From positions 1 to 64,000 of the forward strand of contig NZ_BBJU01000029.1 in the NCBI RefSeq assembly GCF_000739935.1: a stretch of 64,000 bases of DNA, written 5' to 3'. The translations under genes were made by a program, and so were the position numbers. This DNA comes from Agrobacterium rubi TR3 = NBRC 13261 (GTDB lineage: Bacteria > Pseudomonadota > Alphaproteobacteria > Rhizobiales > Rhizobiaceae). Below are positions 53,408-62,293 of the stretch, piece after piece (the stretch's first letter is position 1; each line of letters begins with the position of its first letter). The notes under the pieces were generated by a model. That model worked only from the letters and a program-made list of their open reading frames with translations, was not told where the DNA came from and did no database searches.

Positions 53408-53418
53408 GTCTCTAGACC

Positions 53419-53616
53419 TTACAGGAGCTTATCGAGAATAAAGGGCCGTTCCGGTGTCGCCTTCGCTTTATCGCTGGACGAGCGGATGTTGCGCTGCTCT
53501 TTCGGCGTGCTCGGCGGATCGATGTCGCCTTTGCGACCGCAGCCGGAAAGAGCAAGGCTAACGGCAAGCGTTACGCCGAGGGGAACGATGAAATTACGCA
53601 GGGTTTTTGAAAGCAT
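53419..53616 (-). CDS. lptM: Small LptM-like lipoprotein
   Basis: A 65-residue lipoprotein. The signal region FIVPLGVTLAVSLALSGC carries a lipobox LSGC, with Cys at about residue 27, then GRKGDIDPPSTP. In enteric bacteria the equivalent YifL/LptM stabilises the LptD outer-membrane LPS transporter. The position between lysA and argH is the usual one for this family. The start at 53616 is preferred because it gives a proper lipoprotein signal; ATGs upstream give extra charged residues. Confidence 0.8.
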   Translation of the reverse strand: MLSKTLRNFIVPLGVTLAVSLALSGCGRKGDIDPPSTPKEQRNIRSSSDKAKATPERPFILDKLL

Positions 53617-53711
53617 GGGCCTGTCCAAAGGAAATCTCTGCATTGCTGATATCGAAAAACAGGGCACTTGTGCACCCTGTTTCTTTTGATGCTGACATAA
53701 CGCCAGACTGA

Positions 53712-55112
53712 TCAGTTCTTTGCGCGCCACCAGGCGATCTGCTTGCGCACTTCCGAAGGTGCGGTGCCGCCAAAGCTGGTGCGGCTGGCAACGGAGGCTT
53801 CCACCGAGAGAACATCGAAAATGCCTGCTGTGATCGCCGGATTGATCGACTGCAACTCTTCCAACGACAGATCGGCCAGATCGCAGCCTTTTTTCTCAGC
53901 CAGTGCTACTGCATGGCCGGTTGCGTGGTGGGCATCGCGGAAGGGTAGGCCTGCCTCGCGCACCAGCCAGTCGGCCAGATCGGTCGCCGTTGAATAGCCC
54001 GAGCCTGCGGCGTCGCGCATCTTATCGACGCGCACCTCGAGGTCACGGATCATCCCGGTCATTGCTGCAATCGCTAGTTCCAGGCTCTCGGCAGAATCGA
54101 ACACCTGTTCCTTGTCTTCCTGCATATCCTTGGAATAGGCGAGCGGCAGGCCCTTCATGATGGTCAAAAGTGCGATCAGCGAACCATTGATACGACCCGT
54201 CTTGGCACGCACCAGTTCGGCAGCATCAGGGTTTTTCTTCTGCGGCATGATGGAAGAGCCGGTTGAAAACGCATCGGACAGGCGGATAAAGCCGAACTGC
54301 GGCGTCGACCAGATGACGATTTCTTCGGCAAGGCGCGAAAGGTGGGTCGCGCAGATGGAGGCGATGGACAGGAATTCTAGCGCAAAATCACGGTCCGAAA
54401 CGGTATCGATGGAGTTGCGGGTCGGCTCGCGGAAGCCCAGCGCATTGGCCGTCATGTGTCGGTCGATTGGGTAGCCGGTGCCTGCGAGGGCCGCGGCACC
54501 AATCGGGCTTTCATCCATATGCTCGATAGCGTGGCGAACACGGGCGCGGTCGCGCCCGAACATCTCCACATAGGCCATGCAGTGATGACCGAAGGTTACC
54601 GGCTGTGCCGTCTGAAGATGGGTGAAGCCCGGCATGACGGTGTTGGCATGTTCCTGGGCGCGGTCGAGAAAGGCTGTGATCAGGGCTGTCAGCATGCCCT
54701 CGGTCTTTTGAAGCTCTTCCTTGACCCACAGACGGAAATCGAGGGCCACCTGGTCGTTGCGCGACCGGGCAGTGTGCAGACGTCCAGCGGCGGGACCGAT
54801 GAGGTCGGCAAGGCGCGCCTCGATGTTCATGTGGATATCTTCGAGCTTGCGCGAAAACTGGAACGAGCCTGCCTCGATCTCTGACTGAATCGTGTTCAGG
54901 CCGTGAATGATCTTGTCTTTATCTTCGCCAGAAATAATGCCCTTTGCGGCCAGCATGGTGGCATGCGCTATTGAGCCGCGGATGTCCTGAGCATAAAGCT
55001 TCTTGTCGAAGCCGATAGAGGCATTTATCTCTTCCATGATAGCTGAAGGACCGGAAGCGAAACGTCCGCCCCACATCTGGTTGGAGGATTTTTGTTCGAT
55101 GCCGTCAGCCAT
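53712..55112 (-). CDS. argH: Argininosuccinate lyase
   Basis: A 466-residue enzyme of the fumarase/aspartase superfamily that splits argininosuccinate into arginine and fumarate. Signatures include [20 protein letters not shown] near the N-terminus, [34 protein letters not shown] and the flexible loop [15 protein letters not shown] with the catalytic Ser. Its ATG at 55112 is only 24 bases from the divergent tlpA ATG; a start at the later Met of MWGGRF is possible. Confidence 0.96.
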   Translation of the reverse strand: MADGIEQKSSNQMWGGRFASGPSAIMEEINASIGFDKKLYAQDIRGSIAHATMLAAKGIISGEDKDKIIHGLNTIQSEIEAGSFQFSRKLEDIHMNIEARLADLIGPAAGRLHTARSRNDQVALDFRLWVKEELQKTEGMLTALITAFLDRAQEHANTVMPGFTHLQTAQPVTFGHHCMAYVEMFGRDRARVRHAIEHMDESPIGAAALAGTGYPIDRHMTANALGFREPTRNSIDTVSDRDFALEFLSIASICATHLSRLAEEIVIWSTPQFGFIRLSDAFSTGSSIMPQKKNPDAAELVRAKTGRINGSLIALLTIMKGLPLAYSKDMQEDKEQVFDSAESLELAIAAMTGMIRDLEVRVDKMRDAAGSGYSTATDLADWLVREAGLPFRDAHHATGHAVALAEKKGCDLADLSLEELQSINPAITAGIFDVLSVEASVASRTSFGGTAPSEVRKQIAWWRAKN

Positions 55113-55136
55113 TCTTCGCCTGCCCTGGAGTATTCG

Positions 55137-55805
55137 ATGACAGAAAAAACGCCTTTCAGGCTTCCTTCCGCCAGACTTGTTGCAATTGCCGCTATCGCCG
55201 GTGTCGTCTGCGGTGCGGGTGTGGTGGCGTTCAGGCTTATTGGGTCTGAGGGTCAGGTTCAAGGGGCAGCAGTGGCGCAAGCGGGTTTATGTGAGGGTGC
55301 AGCCAAGCGCATAGCCTCGTTGAAGCCGCTTCTAAAGGGGCAGGTCGCCGCCATGTCGGCCAATGAACGCCCTCGTGTCGTGCCGCTGTCTTTCAAGGGA
55401 CCTGATGGTGCGGCCATGACCGAGGCCGATCTCAAGGGCAAGGCGGTTCTTCTCAATCTCTGGGCCACGTGGTGCGTGCCCTGCCGCGAGGAAATGCCCG
55501 CGCTGAACGCGTTGGAGAAGGAAAAAGGCGGCGATGGATTCGAGGTCGTCACCGTCAACATCGATACTGGCGATGACGAGAAGCCCAAAACCTTCATGAG
55601 CGAATACGGCATCGATTCGCTCAAACTCTACCGGGACAGCACGATGGGCGTGTTCAACGCCTTGAAAAAAGAAGGCCTTGCCTTCGGGCTTCCGGCAACC
55701 CTTCTCGTCGATGATAAAGGCTGCCTTCTCGCATCCATGAATGGACCTGCCGCATGGGACAGCCCCGATGCCAAGTTGCTGGTCGATACGGCCAAGGCGC
55801 CGTAA
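55137..55805 (+). CDS. tlpA: TlpA-like thiol:disulfide oxidoreductase
   Basis: A 222-residue membrane-anchored periplasmic thioredoxin. An N-terminal helix ([19 protein letters not shown]) anchors it, and the thioredoxin domain carries [15 protein letters not shown] with the CxxC pair, and the cis-Pro in [10 protein letters not shown]. TlpA-type proteins reduce cysteines in cytochrome oxidase assembly. An extra Cys pair (GLCEGA and KGCLLAS) may also form a disulfide. The start at 55137 follows TGGAG; the open frame to 55092 lies inside argH. Confidence 0.9.
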   Translation: MTEKTPFRLPSARLVAIAAIAGVVCGAGVVAFRLIGSEGQVQGAAVAQAGLCEGAAKRIASLKPLLKGQVAAMSANERPRVVPLSFKGPDGAAMTEADLKGKAVLLNLWATWCVPCREEMPALNALEKEKGGDGFEVVTVNIDTGDDEKPKTFMSEYGIDSLKLYRDSTMGVFNALKKEGLAFGLPATLLVDDKGCLLASMNGPAAWDSPDAKLLVDTAKAP

Positions 55806-55817
55806 CGCCCTGTGACA

Positions 55818-56699
55818 TTACCGCGTCGGAACGGGTGTTTCGCCGCGGTAATCGTAAAAGCCGCGACCGGATTTGCGGCCAAGCCATCCCGCTTCGACAT
55901 ATTTGACCAGCAGCGGGCAGGGGCGATACTTGCTGTCTGCCAAACCATCATGCAGGACCTGCATGATCGACAGACATGTGTCGAGGCCGATGAAGTCGGC
56001 CAGTTGCAACGGTCCCATCGGGTGGTTCGCGCCAAGCTTCATGGCCGTATCGATGGCTTCCACCGAACCGACGCCCTCATAGAGCGTGTAGATGGCTTCG
56101 TTGATCATTGGCAGGAGAATGCGGTTGACGATGAAGGCCGGGAAATCTTCGGCGACGGTGATAGCTTTATCCAGCGACCGCACGAAATTCTTGGCAGTCT
56201 CAAAAGTCTGTTCACCGGTTGCAATGCCGCGCACCAGTTCCACCAGCTTCATTACTGGCACCGGGTTCATGAAGTGGATGCCCATGAACTGTTCCGGGCG
56301 GTCAGTGGCCGAAGCAAGTCGTGTAATCGATAGAGACGATGTGTTTGTCGCCAGAAGCGCTTCGGGTTTCAGGACCGGGCAGACCTGCGCATAAATCTTA
56401 CGTTTGGTGTCTTCGTGTTCGGTGGCCGCTTCGATGACCAAATCCATGGCCGCGAGATCGTTGACATCGGAAGAACCCCCGATCAGCGAGAGTGCTGTCT
56501 TGCGTTCCTCGTCCAGCATCTTGCCGTTGCTCACCTGGCGGGCGAGGTTGCCGTTGATGGTAGCAAGACCTGCCTCGATACGATCCTTGGCCAGATCGTA
56601 GATGTGGACCTTGTAACCGGCCAGCGCCGAAACATGCGCAATGCCGCATCCCATCTGACCGGCTCCAATAATACCGACATTCTTGATAGGGGCGGCCAT
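55818..56699 (-). CDS. hbdA: 3-hydroxybutyryl-CoA dehydrogenase
   Basis: A 293-residue NAD-dependent 3-hydroxyacyl-CoA dehydrogenase. The Rossmann motif is VGIIGAGQMGCGIAHVSALA and the catalytic region is GIHFMNPVPVMKLVELV (His-Glu pair), with ANHPMGPLQLADFIGLDTCL in the C-terminal domain. It oxidises 3-hydroxybutyryl-CoA to acetoacetyl-CoA in short-chain fatty acid or polyhydroxybutyrate metabolism. AGGAGAA precedes the start. It follows etfBA on the same strand but is separated by a strong terminator. Confidence 0.94.
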   Translation of the reverse strand: MAAPIKNVGIIGAGQMGCGIAHVSALAGYKVHIYDLAKDRIEAGLATINGNLARQVSNGKMLDEERKTALSLIGGSSDVNDLAAMDLVIEAATEHEDTKRKIYAQVCPVLKPEALLATNTSSLSITRLASATDRPEQFMGIHFMNPVPVMKLVELVRGIATGEQTFETAKNFVRSLDKAITVAEDFPAFIVNRILLPMINEAIYTLYEGVGSVEAIDTAMKLGANHPMGPLQLADFIGLDTCLSIMQVLHDGLADSKYRPCPLLVKYVEAGWLGRKSGRGFYDYRGETPVPTR

Positions 56700-56771
56700 G
56701 ATGTGGTTCTCCTGTAGGGCATGTTTTGAGCGCTTGGCTCTGCGGCGATGTTACGCGTATTGTCGAAAAAC

Positions 56772-56804
56772 AAAAGCGGCGCGTTCAAAAAACGCGCCGC
56801 TTTT
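56772..56804 (-). terminator. Intrinsic terminator after etfA
   Basis: AAAAGCGGCGCGTT and AACGCGCCGCTTTT form a perfect 14-base stem with a five-base loop, followed on the minus strand by GTTTTTC. It ends the etfBA transcript 15 bases after the etfA stop. Confidence 0.9.
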
Positions 56805-56818
56805 AAAGTGAGAACAGA

Positions 56819-57748
56819 TCAGAGCGCTTTTTCAAGCTCAGGCAAAGCGTCGAACAGGTCTGCCACGAGGCCGTAATCGGCAACCTGGAAGATCGGCGCT
56901 TCCTCATCCTTGTTGATGGCGACGATGACCTTCGAGTCCTTCATGCCGGCCAGATGCTGGATGGCACCGGAAATGCCAGCCGCGATGTAAAGCTGCGGTG
57001 CCACGACCTTGCCGGTCTGGCCAACCTGCCAGTCGTTCGGCGCGTAACCGGCATCGACGGCAGCGCGCGATGCACCAACGGCAGCGCCCAGCTTGTCTGC
57101 CACGGGAAGAAGGACTTCCTTGAACTTTTCGGCGGAACCCAATGCGCGCCCACCGGAGATGATGATCTTTGCCGATGTCAGTTCAGGGCGGTCAGATGAT
57201 GCCAATGCGTCCGATACGAAGGTGGAAACACCCGGGTTTTCAGCAGCGGAAACAGCTTCTACAGACGCGGAGCCTCCAGCTTCTGCATGTGCAAAGGTCG
57301 AGGTACGAACGGTGATGACCTTTTTCGCATCACTTGCCTGAACCGTCTGAATGGCGTTACCGGCATAGATCGGGCGCTTGAAGGTATCAGGCGAGACGAC
57401 TTCGATGATTTCAGACACCTGCGCCACGTCGAGGAGAGCTGCCACGCGCGGCAAAACGTTCTTTGCCGATGCCGTGGCAGGCGCGATGATGACATCGTAG
57501 GAGGCGGCGAGCGAAACGATCAGCGCCGCCAGTGGCTCGGCCAGCTGGTTGGCATAGGATGCGTCATCGGCAAGCAGGACCTTGGAGAGACCGGAAAGCT
57601 TTGCGGCTTCGTCGGCGGCGGCCTTGGCGTTGGAACCGGCAACGAGAACGGTGACATCGCCGCCGATCTGTATCGCTGCCGTCAGCGTCTTTGCCGTCTG
57701 GTCGGAAAGGGTCGCGTTGTCGTGTTCTGCCAGAAGAAGAATGGCCAT
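56819..57748 (-). CDS. etfA: Electron transfer flavoprotein alpha subunit
   Basis: A 309-residue FAD-binding subunit of ETF, which carries electrons from acyl-CoA dehydrogenases to ETF-quinone oxidoreductase. The C-terminal FAD domain is intact: [57 protein letters not shown] and [19 protein letters not shown]. It is 24 bases after etfB and forms an operon with it. Confidence 0.97.
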   Translation of the reverse strand: MAILLLAEHDNATLSDQTAKTLTAAIQIGGDVTVLVAGSNAKAAADEAAKLSGLSKVLLADDASYANQLAEPLAALIVSLAASYDVIIAPATASAKNVLPRVAALLDVAQVSEIIEVVSPDTFKRPIYAGNAIQTVQASDAKKVITVRTSTFAHAEAGGSASVEAVSAAENPGVSTFVSDALASSDRPELTSAKIIISGGRALGSAEKFKEVLLPVADKLGAAVGASRAAVDAGYAPNDWQVGQTGKVVAPQLYIAAGISGAIQHLAGMKDSKVIVAINKDEEAPIFQVADYGLVADLFDALPELEKAL

Positions 57749-57772
57749 GGTGAAATCTCCCTTTCGCGTTTT

Positions 57773-58519
57773 TTAGATGACGCCGTCAGCTTTGAGCTTC
57801 GATACCAGTTCGGCAACCGAACCAACCTTGACGCCAGCCTTGCGGCCTGCCGGCTCCTCGGTCTTCAAGACTTTGAGGCGCGAGGCAATATCGACGCCGA
57901 AATCGGCAGGCGTTTTCTTGTCCAGAGGCTTCTTCTTGGCCTTCATGATGTTGGGCAGAGACGCATAGCGCGGCTCGTTCAAGCGAAGGTCCGTCGTGAC
58001 AACTGCGGGGAGCGTGAGCTCAACCGTCTGCAAACCGCCGTCGACTTCGCGGGTGACGGCAACTTTGCCATCTGATGGTTCGACCTTGGAGGCGAATGTG
58101 CCCTGTCCCCAGCCCAGAAGCGCTGCCAGCATCTGGCCGGTCTGGTTGCTGTCGTCATCGATAGCCTGCTTGCCAACGATGACGAGGCCCGGAGCCTCGG
58201 CTTCAACAACGCCCTTCAAAAGCTTGGCGACGGCCAAAGGCTCGACGGCCTCATCGGTCTCGATCAGGATGGCGCGGTCGGCACCCATGGCCAGCGCGGT
58301 ACGCAGGGTTTCTTCTGCCTTTGCCGGACCGATGGACACGACAACAACTTCTTCCGCCTTGCCCGCTTCTCTCAGACGAAGGGCTTCCTCGACGGAAATT
58401 TCATCGAACGGGTTCATCGACATTTTGACGTTGGCCAGCTCGACGCCTGAACCATCCGCCTTGACGCGGATTTTGACGTTGTAGTCCACCACACGCTTTA
58501 CAGGGACGAGGATCTTCAT
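57773..58519 (-). CDS. etfB: Electron transfer flavoprotein beta subunit
   Basis: A 248-residue AMP-binding subunit of ETF. It starts [19 protein letters not shown], has [19 protein letters not shown] and the nucleotide-binding loop [20 protein letters not shown]. The ETF recognition loop [20 protein letters not shown] is present. AAGGAAGG precedes the start. A 20-base near-palindrome at 58660-58679 lies 140 bp upstream and may be its operator. Confidence 0.97.
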   Translation of the reverse strand: MKILVPVKRVVDYNVKIRVKADGSGVELANVKMSMNPFDEISVEEALRLREAGKAEEVVVVSIGPAKAEETLRTALAMGADRAILIETDEAVEPLAVAKLLKGVVEAEAPGLVIVGKQAIDDDSNQTGQMLAALLGWGQGTFASKVEPSDGKVAVTREVDGGLQTVELTLPAVVTTDLRLNEPRYASLPNIMKAKKKPLDKKTPADFGVDIASRLKVLKTEEPAGRKAGVKVGSVAELVSKLKADGVI

Positions 58520-58659
58520 CGATAACCTTCCTTCAACTCCTGACCATCAAGCGAAACGCCGAACGGTCCTCCTAATTCATCAAGTTGCGACATGGATACG
58601 CATTTTTCCCGTAAATTCAACGGAGCAATGCTCATGATCTCATGCGCGTCGCGGATATC

Positions 58660-58679
58660 TTACGTTAACGTGAACGTAA
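58660..58679. promoter_or_regulatory. Near-palindrome upstream of etfBA, possible LiuR-type operator
   Basis: TTACGTTAACGTGAACGTAA has ten-base arms with one mismatch and contains ACGT twice in the spacing seen at MerR-family LiuR sites that control branched-chain amino acid and acyl-CoA catabolism in Proteobacteria. It lies 140 bp upstream of etfB, in the 182-bp gap after the rhomboid gene. The regulator is inferred from memory of that motif. Confidence 0.45.
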
Positions 58680-58701
58680 ATATCAATCCTTGTTCCAATC
58701 T

Positions 58702-59478
58702 TCATCGGATACCATCGAAAGGTCGTTCCGTTTGCGACACGACAGCCGCTTGCGGGCCCTGATTTTTATGCTGGACCGCCCGCGGGGTGACGATCGTGCG
58801 GTCGAACAGCGGAACGCCTGGTCTGCGCAGAAACAACACCAGAATAACGCCAGCAACAATGCCACCGACATGCGCGCCCCAGGACACCCGGTCCTGCATG
58901 CCGAACAGGAACATGAAGAACTGTTGCCCGACCCAGAGCGCCAGCGGAATGAAGGCAGGCAAGGGGATGGGAATACGCATGAATACCAGAATCCAGACCC
59001 GGACTTTGGGATGCAGCAAAAGATAGGCGGCGACGACGCCCGATACCGCACCTGACGCACCGATCAGCGGTCCTTGCGACGAGGGCGAGACAAATCCGTG
59101 AAACAATGCGCCCGTTGCCGCGCAGGCGAGGTAAAACAGAAGAAAACGCAGATGGCCGAAGGCATCTTCGACATTGTCTCCGAACACCCAGAGAAAGAGC
59201 ATGTTGGAAGCGAGGTGCCAAAAGCCCAGATGCATGAAGGCATAGGTGAAGACGGTCATCTGGTCGGGGATGAATTGCAGTGCCGGGTCGAGCTGCGCGT
59301 AGTCGAATACAACAGCGGGAACGAAGCCGAAGCCCAAGACCGCGGCGTTTCCGGCCTCATCGCTGGCAAAGACGCCGAACAACAACCAGACAAGAACATT
59401 GGCCGCGATCAGCGACATGGTGACATATTGCAGTTTGATATGCTTGAGCGAGTTCGCATCGTGAAGTGGAATGAACAT
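58702..59478 (-). CDS. Rhomboid family intramembrane serine protease
   Basis: A 258-residue membrane protein with about six helices that cleaves membrane-spanning substrates. The catalytic Ser is in LIGASGAVSGVVAAYL (GASG), the catalytic His in WGAHVGGIVAGVIL, and the oxyanion/gating region HLASNMLFLWVFGDNVED is conserved. The substrate is unknown. It is the last gene of a three-gene minus-strand operon, 21 bases after the adenosyltransferase. The short hydrophilic tail is variable. Confidence 0.9.
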   Translation of the reverse strand: MFIPLHDANSLKHIKLQYVTMSLIAANVLVWLLFGVFASDEAGNAAVLGFGFVPAVVFDYAQLDPALQFIPDQMTVFTYAFMHLGFWHLASNMLFLWVFGDNVEDAFGHLRFLLFYLACAATGALFHGFVSPSSQGPLIGASGAVSGVVAAYLLLHPKVRVWILVFMRIPIPLPAFIPLALWVGQQFFMFLFGMQDRVSWGAHVGGIVAGVILVLFLRRPGVPLFDRTIVTPRAVQHKNQGPQAAVVSQTERPFDGIR

Positions 59479-59499
59479 GCGAAACGCCCTTGCTGCGGA

Positions 59500-60087
59500 T
59501 TAGCGGTTCTTGCCCGGAACCCACAATATGTCTGGAACGTCCGAATTCACCGCATCATTGGCAAACCGGGCCGCCACGAACAGGAAATCGGAGAGCCGAT
59601 TGATGTATTTCAGCGCAGCAGCGCTCACAACCTCACCCTCCATCTTGGAAAGTTCGACCATCTGACGCTCGGCACGTCGCGAGATGGTGCGGGCAAGATG
59701 AAGATAGGCAGCGGCCGGCGTGCCGCCGGGAAGAACGAAGGATTTTAGTGGCGAGAGATCGGCGTTCAGCGCATCGATTTCGTTTTCCAGACGCGTTACC
59801 TGCGCGTCTATGATCCTCAACGGCTCGTAGGATAAAACCTCACCGGTGTGCGGTGTCGCCAAATCGGCACCAAGGTCGAAAAGATCGTTCTGGGCGCGAA
59901 ACAACATGGCATCCAGCTCTGTAAGGCCTGATGTGTGAAGGCGTGCGATGCCGATGGCGGAATTTGTCTCGTCCACGGTGCCATAGCTTTCGACGCGCAG
60001 ATCGTGTTTCACGCGGCGCGGGCCTGACACGAGCGCCGTGGTGCCGTCATCGCCGGTGCGGGTGTAAATCTTGTTCAGCTTGACCAT
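59500..60087 (-). CDS. Cob(I)yrinic acid a,c-diamide adenosyltransferase, PduO type
   Basis: A 195-residue PduO-type enzyme that attaches the adenosyl group to reduced cobalamin. The ATP-binding N-terminus YTRTGDDGTTALVSGPRRVK and YGTVDETNSAIG, then FVLPGGTPAAAYLHLARTIS and RRAERQMVEL are characteristic. It supplies adenosylcobalamin for enzymes elsewhere. Second in the operon after a twin-helix membrane protein (18 bp upstream). Confidence 0.95.
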   Translation of the reverse strand: MVKLNKIYTRTGDDGTTALVSGPRRVKHDLRVESYGTVDETNSAIGIARLHTSGLTELDAMLFRAQNDLFDLGADLATPHTGEVLSYEPLRIIDAQVTRLENEIDALNADLSPLKSFVLPGGTPAAAYLHLARTISRRAERQMVELSKMEGEVVSAAALKYINRLSDFLFVAARFANDAVNSDVPDILWVPGKNR

Positions 60088-60105
60088 GGTATGCCTCTAA
60101 AACTC

Positions 60106-60303
60106 TTATCGTCCGCCGCCGGTCAGCCACAGGACAAACATGATGAGGATGATGGCGATGGCCTGTAACAGAAGGCGCAACTGCATCAGCTTGTTGGATT
60201 TGTTGGCATCCGTGCCTTTGAGCATGTTGAACAGCCCGCGTATCAACACGAGCACCACCAGACCCATCACGATGACCGCAAGGACCGTTGCGAAACTGGA
60301 CAT
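60106..60303 (-). CDS. Twin transmembrane protein (HIG1-like)
   Basis: A 65-residue protein of two membrane helices (ATVLAVIVMGLVVLVLIRGLF and LLLQAIAIILIMFVLWLTGG) joined by a short basic loop with KGTDANKSNKLMQLR. This matches the twin-transmembrane / HIG1 domain proteins found in rhizobia upstream of the cobalamin adenosyltransferase. In mitochondria and alphaproteobacteria, HIG1 proteins associate with respiratory complexes; the role here is inferred. First gene of the operon with pduO-type and rhomboid genes. Confidence 0.85.
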   Translation of the reverse strand: MSSFATVLAVIVMGLVVLVLIRGLFNMLKGTDANKSNKLMQLRLLLQAIAIILIMFVLWLTGGGR

Positions 60304-60368
60304 GCTCTACCCTCCCGAAAATGCCGTGTAGTGTTACGTGCGTTGTAGCTGATTGGATCGTGGGAGCG

Positions 60369-61202
60369 CTAGTCGAACTTGCGCAACAGACGGTAAAACA
60401 ATCCGGCAGGCAAAAGCCGCTTTAAGATCATGGCCTGCTTGGCGGGCGCGGTGACGAGATAGTGTGGTTTGGGGCGCAGCGCCGTCAAGGCATGCTTGAG
60501 TTCTGTGTAGACGGCATCGGGACCAAGCTTGTGCTTGTTCTTCGGCCCACTGTCATCCAGCCGCGCAAGTTGGCGCTTATAGTCTTGCGCGTGGGCTGAA
60601 TTTTCGAGGTCGATATTGCCCTTGATATGCGCCAGCGCCGTTGCGGTGAATTTCGAGGCGATCGGGCCCGGTTCGATGAGGCTGACATGAATGCCGCTGC
60701 CCTGAAGCTCCATGCGCAACGTGACCCCCAAACCCTCGATCGCGAATTTCGACGCGGTATAGGCGCCCCTGTAACGGTAGGGCACAAGGCCGAGAATGGA
60801 AGAGCAATGAACGATGCGACCTTGCCCGCGCCGTCTCATGAAGGGAATGACACGGCAGGTCAGATCGTGCCAGCCGAACACATTGGTTTCGAACTGCTGG
60901 CGCAGCACATCTACGGAGATGTCTTCGACGGCACCGGGTTGGCCATAGGCACCGTTGTTGAACAGCGCATCGATCCGTCCGCCCGTTCTGGCGGCCACTT
61001 CATCTACCAAGGCCGCGATAGTGTCCGGCTTGGTGTAGTCCATCAGCAGGGTTTCGATGCCTTGTTGTTCGAGCGCCAGCATATCTTCTGCCCGCCGCAC
61101 CGTCGCAAAAACCCGCCAGCCATCCCCATGAAGCGCTTGGGCGCAATAGGCGCCAATTCCAGAGGAGCAGCCGGTGATGATGATGACCGGTTTTTCAAGC
61201 AT
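60369..61202 (-). CDS. Short-chain dehydrogenase/reductase
   Basis: A 277-residue classical SDR oxidoreductase. The cofactor motif IIITGCSSGIGAYCAQAL and the active-site YRGAYTASKFAIEGL (YxxxK) are intact, with the catalytic Ser in IVHCSSILGLVPYR and the NNGAYGQ loop. The long substrate loop and basic C-terminus resemble SDRs acting on lipids or retinol-like substrates, but the substrate is not known. A 182-bp gap separates it from divergent yihY. Confidence 0.88.
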   Translation of the reverse strand: MLEKPVIIITGCSSGIGAYCAQALHGDGWRVFATVRRAEDMLALEQQGIETLLMDYTKPDTIAALVDEVAARTGGRIDALFNNGAYGQPGAVEDISVDVLRQQFETNVFGWHDLTCRVIPFMRRRGQGRIVHCSSILGLVPYRYRGAYTASKFAIEGLGVTLRMELQGSGIHVSLIEPGPIASKFTATALAHIKGNIDLENSAHAQDYKRQLARLDDSGPKNKHKLGPDAVYTELKHALTALRPKPHYLVTAPAKQAMILKRLLPAGLFYRLLRKFD

Positions 61203-61384
61203 GGAAAGTCTTTCCTAAGATCGGCGTCGTATAAGGGGTGCCCAGCATGGGTGTTGAATTCAGTAGCGCGCAATTCTTCTCGTATGCGTGGAACCGGTGC
61301 ATGGTCTCACGCGCTGTACAAGCGGTGCTTGACTTCCCATATCTCGCCATGGGTTACAAATGAAATGTCGATTGAGGAGGTGAC

Positions 61385-62293
61385 ATGGTTGCCGCATTGG
61401 ACATCGTCCGCAAAGTCGCCTTGGATGCCTATTTTCACTTTGCCGAAGATGACGGCTGGGCAATGGCAAGTCACGTTGCGCTTTCCATCCTCCTTGCTTT
61501 GTTTCCCTTTCTGATTTTCGGAACGGCGCTGGCCGGTTTTCTGGGTGCAGACCAGTTTGCCGAAACGGCCGTCCACATCATATTCGACACATGGCCCGAG
61601 GCCATCGCAGCACCGCTTGCAGCCCAGGTACAACAGGTTCTGACCATTCCCCGCGGCGGATTGCTGACGATCTCGGTTCTCGCCGCTGCCTATTTCGCCT
61701 CCAACGGCGTCGAAGCGATCAGAATTTCGCTCAACCGCGCCTATCGGGTCAGCGAGACCCGCTGGTGGTACGTCACGCGCCTGCTCAGCCTGTTCTACGT
61801 CGTCATCGCGGTAACGATCTTCACCGTCATCAGCATCGTCCTCGTTGCTGTTCCCGTGGCCTTGTCTTTTGCCGAAACGCGTTTTCCCTTGCTGAAAGGG
61901 TTTCTGGAAACGGTCTCCAATCTCGGGCTCTATGGAACGATTATCGTTCTGGCTGTCGGCCTTGCCGCTGCGCATTTGTGGCTGCCAGCAGGGCGACGCC
62001 GCATATGGGACGTGCTGCCGGGGATCGTCCTGACATTGCTGTTCTGGATCATCGGCGCAGCGATATTCGCCTATTATCTGGCGACCTTCGCCAATTATGC
62101 CGCAACCTATGCCGGTCTGGCGTCGGTCATGATCGTGCTGGTCTTTCTCTATATGGTCGGCGTCATCTTCATGCTGGGTGCCGAGGTCAATGCGGCCTTA
62201 ATGAAGTACCGCATCCGGCACATCATCAAGGCTGGTATCCACAATGGTAGCTTAAGAGAGGCATTAGACGCCGAGGAGGCTGCGGATATCTGA
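61385..62293 (+). CDS. YihY/BrkB family inner membrane protein
   Basis: A 302-residue integral membrane protein with six hydrophobic helices. Typical YihY signatures are DDGWAMASHVALSILLALFPFL near the first helix, SNGVEAIRISLNRAYRV (here ASNGVEAIRISLNRAY), and YAATYAGLASVMIVLVFLYMV in the last helix, followed by LGAEVNAAL. Formerly annotated as RNase BN; the function is not settled. An ideal site GGAGGTGA precedes the ATG. Its 3' end overlaps convergent gluQ by 30 bp. Confidence 0.92.
   Translation: MVAALDIVRKVALDAYFHFAEDDGWAMASHVALSILLALFPFLIFGTALAGFLGADQFAETAVHIIFDTWPEAIAAPLAAQVQQVLTIPRGGLLTISVLAAAYFASNGVEAIRISLNRAYRVSETRWWYVTRLLSLFYVVIAVTIFTVISIVLVAVPVALSFAETRFPLLKGFLETVSNLGLYGTIIVLAVGLAAAHLWLPAGRRRIWDVLPGIVLTLLFWIIGAAIFAYYLATFANYAATYAGLASVMIVLVFLYMVGVIFMLGAEVNAALMKYRIRHIIKAGIHNGSLREALDAEEAADI

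Noticed and set aside
52421..53689. A 422-codon open frame opposite lysA and lptM
   Set aside because: It is the mirror of lysA in GC-rich coding; no recognisable domain.
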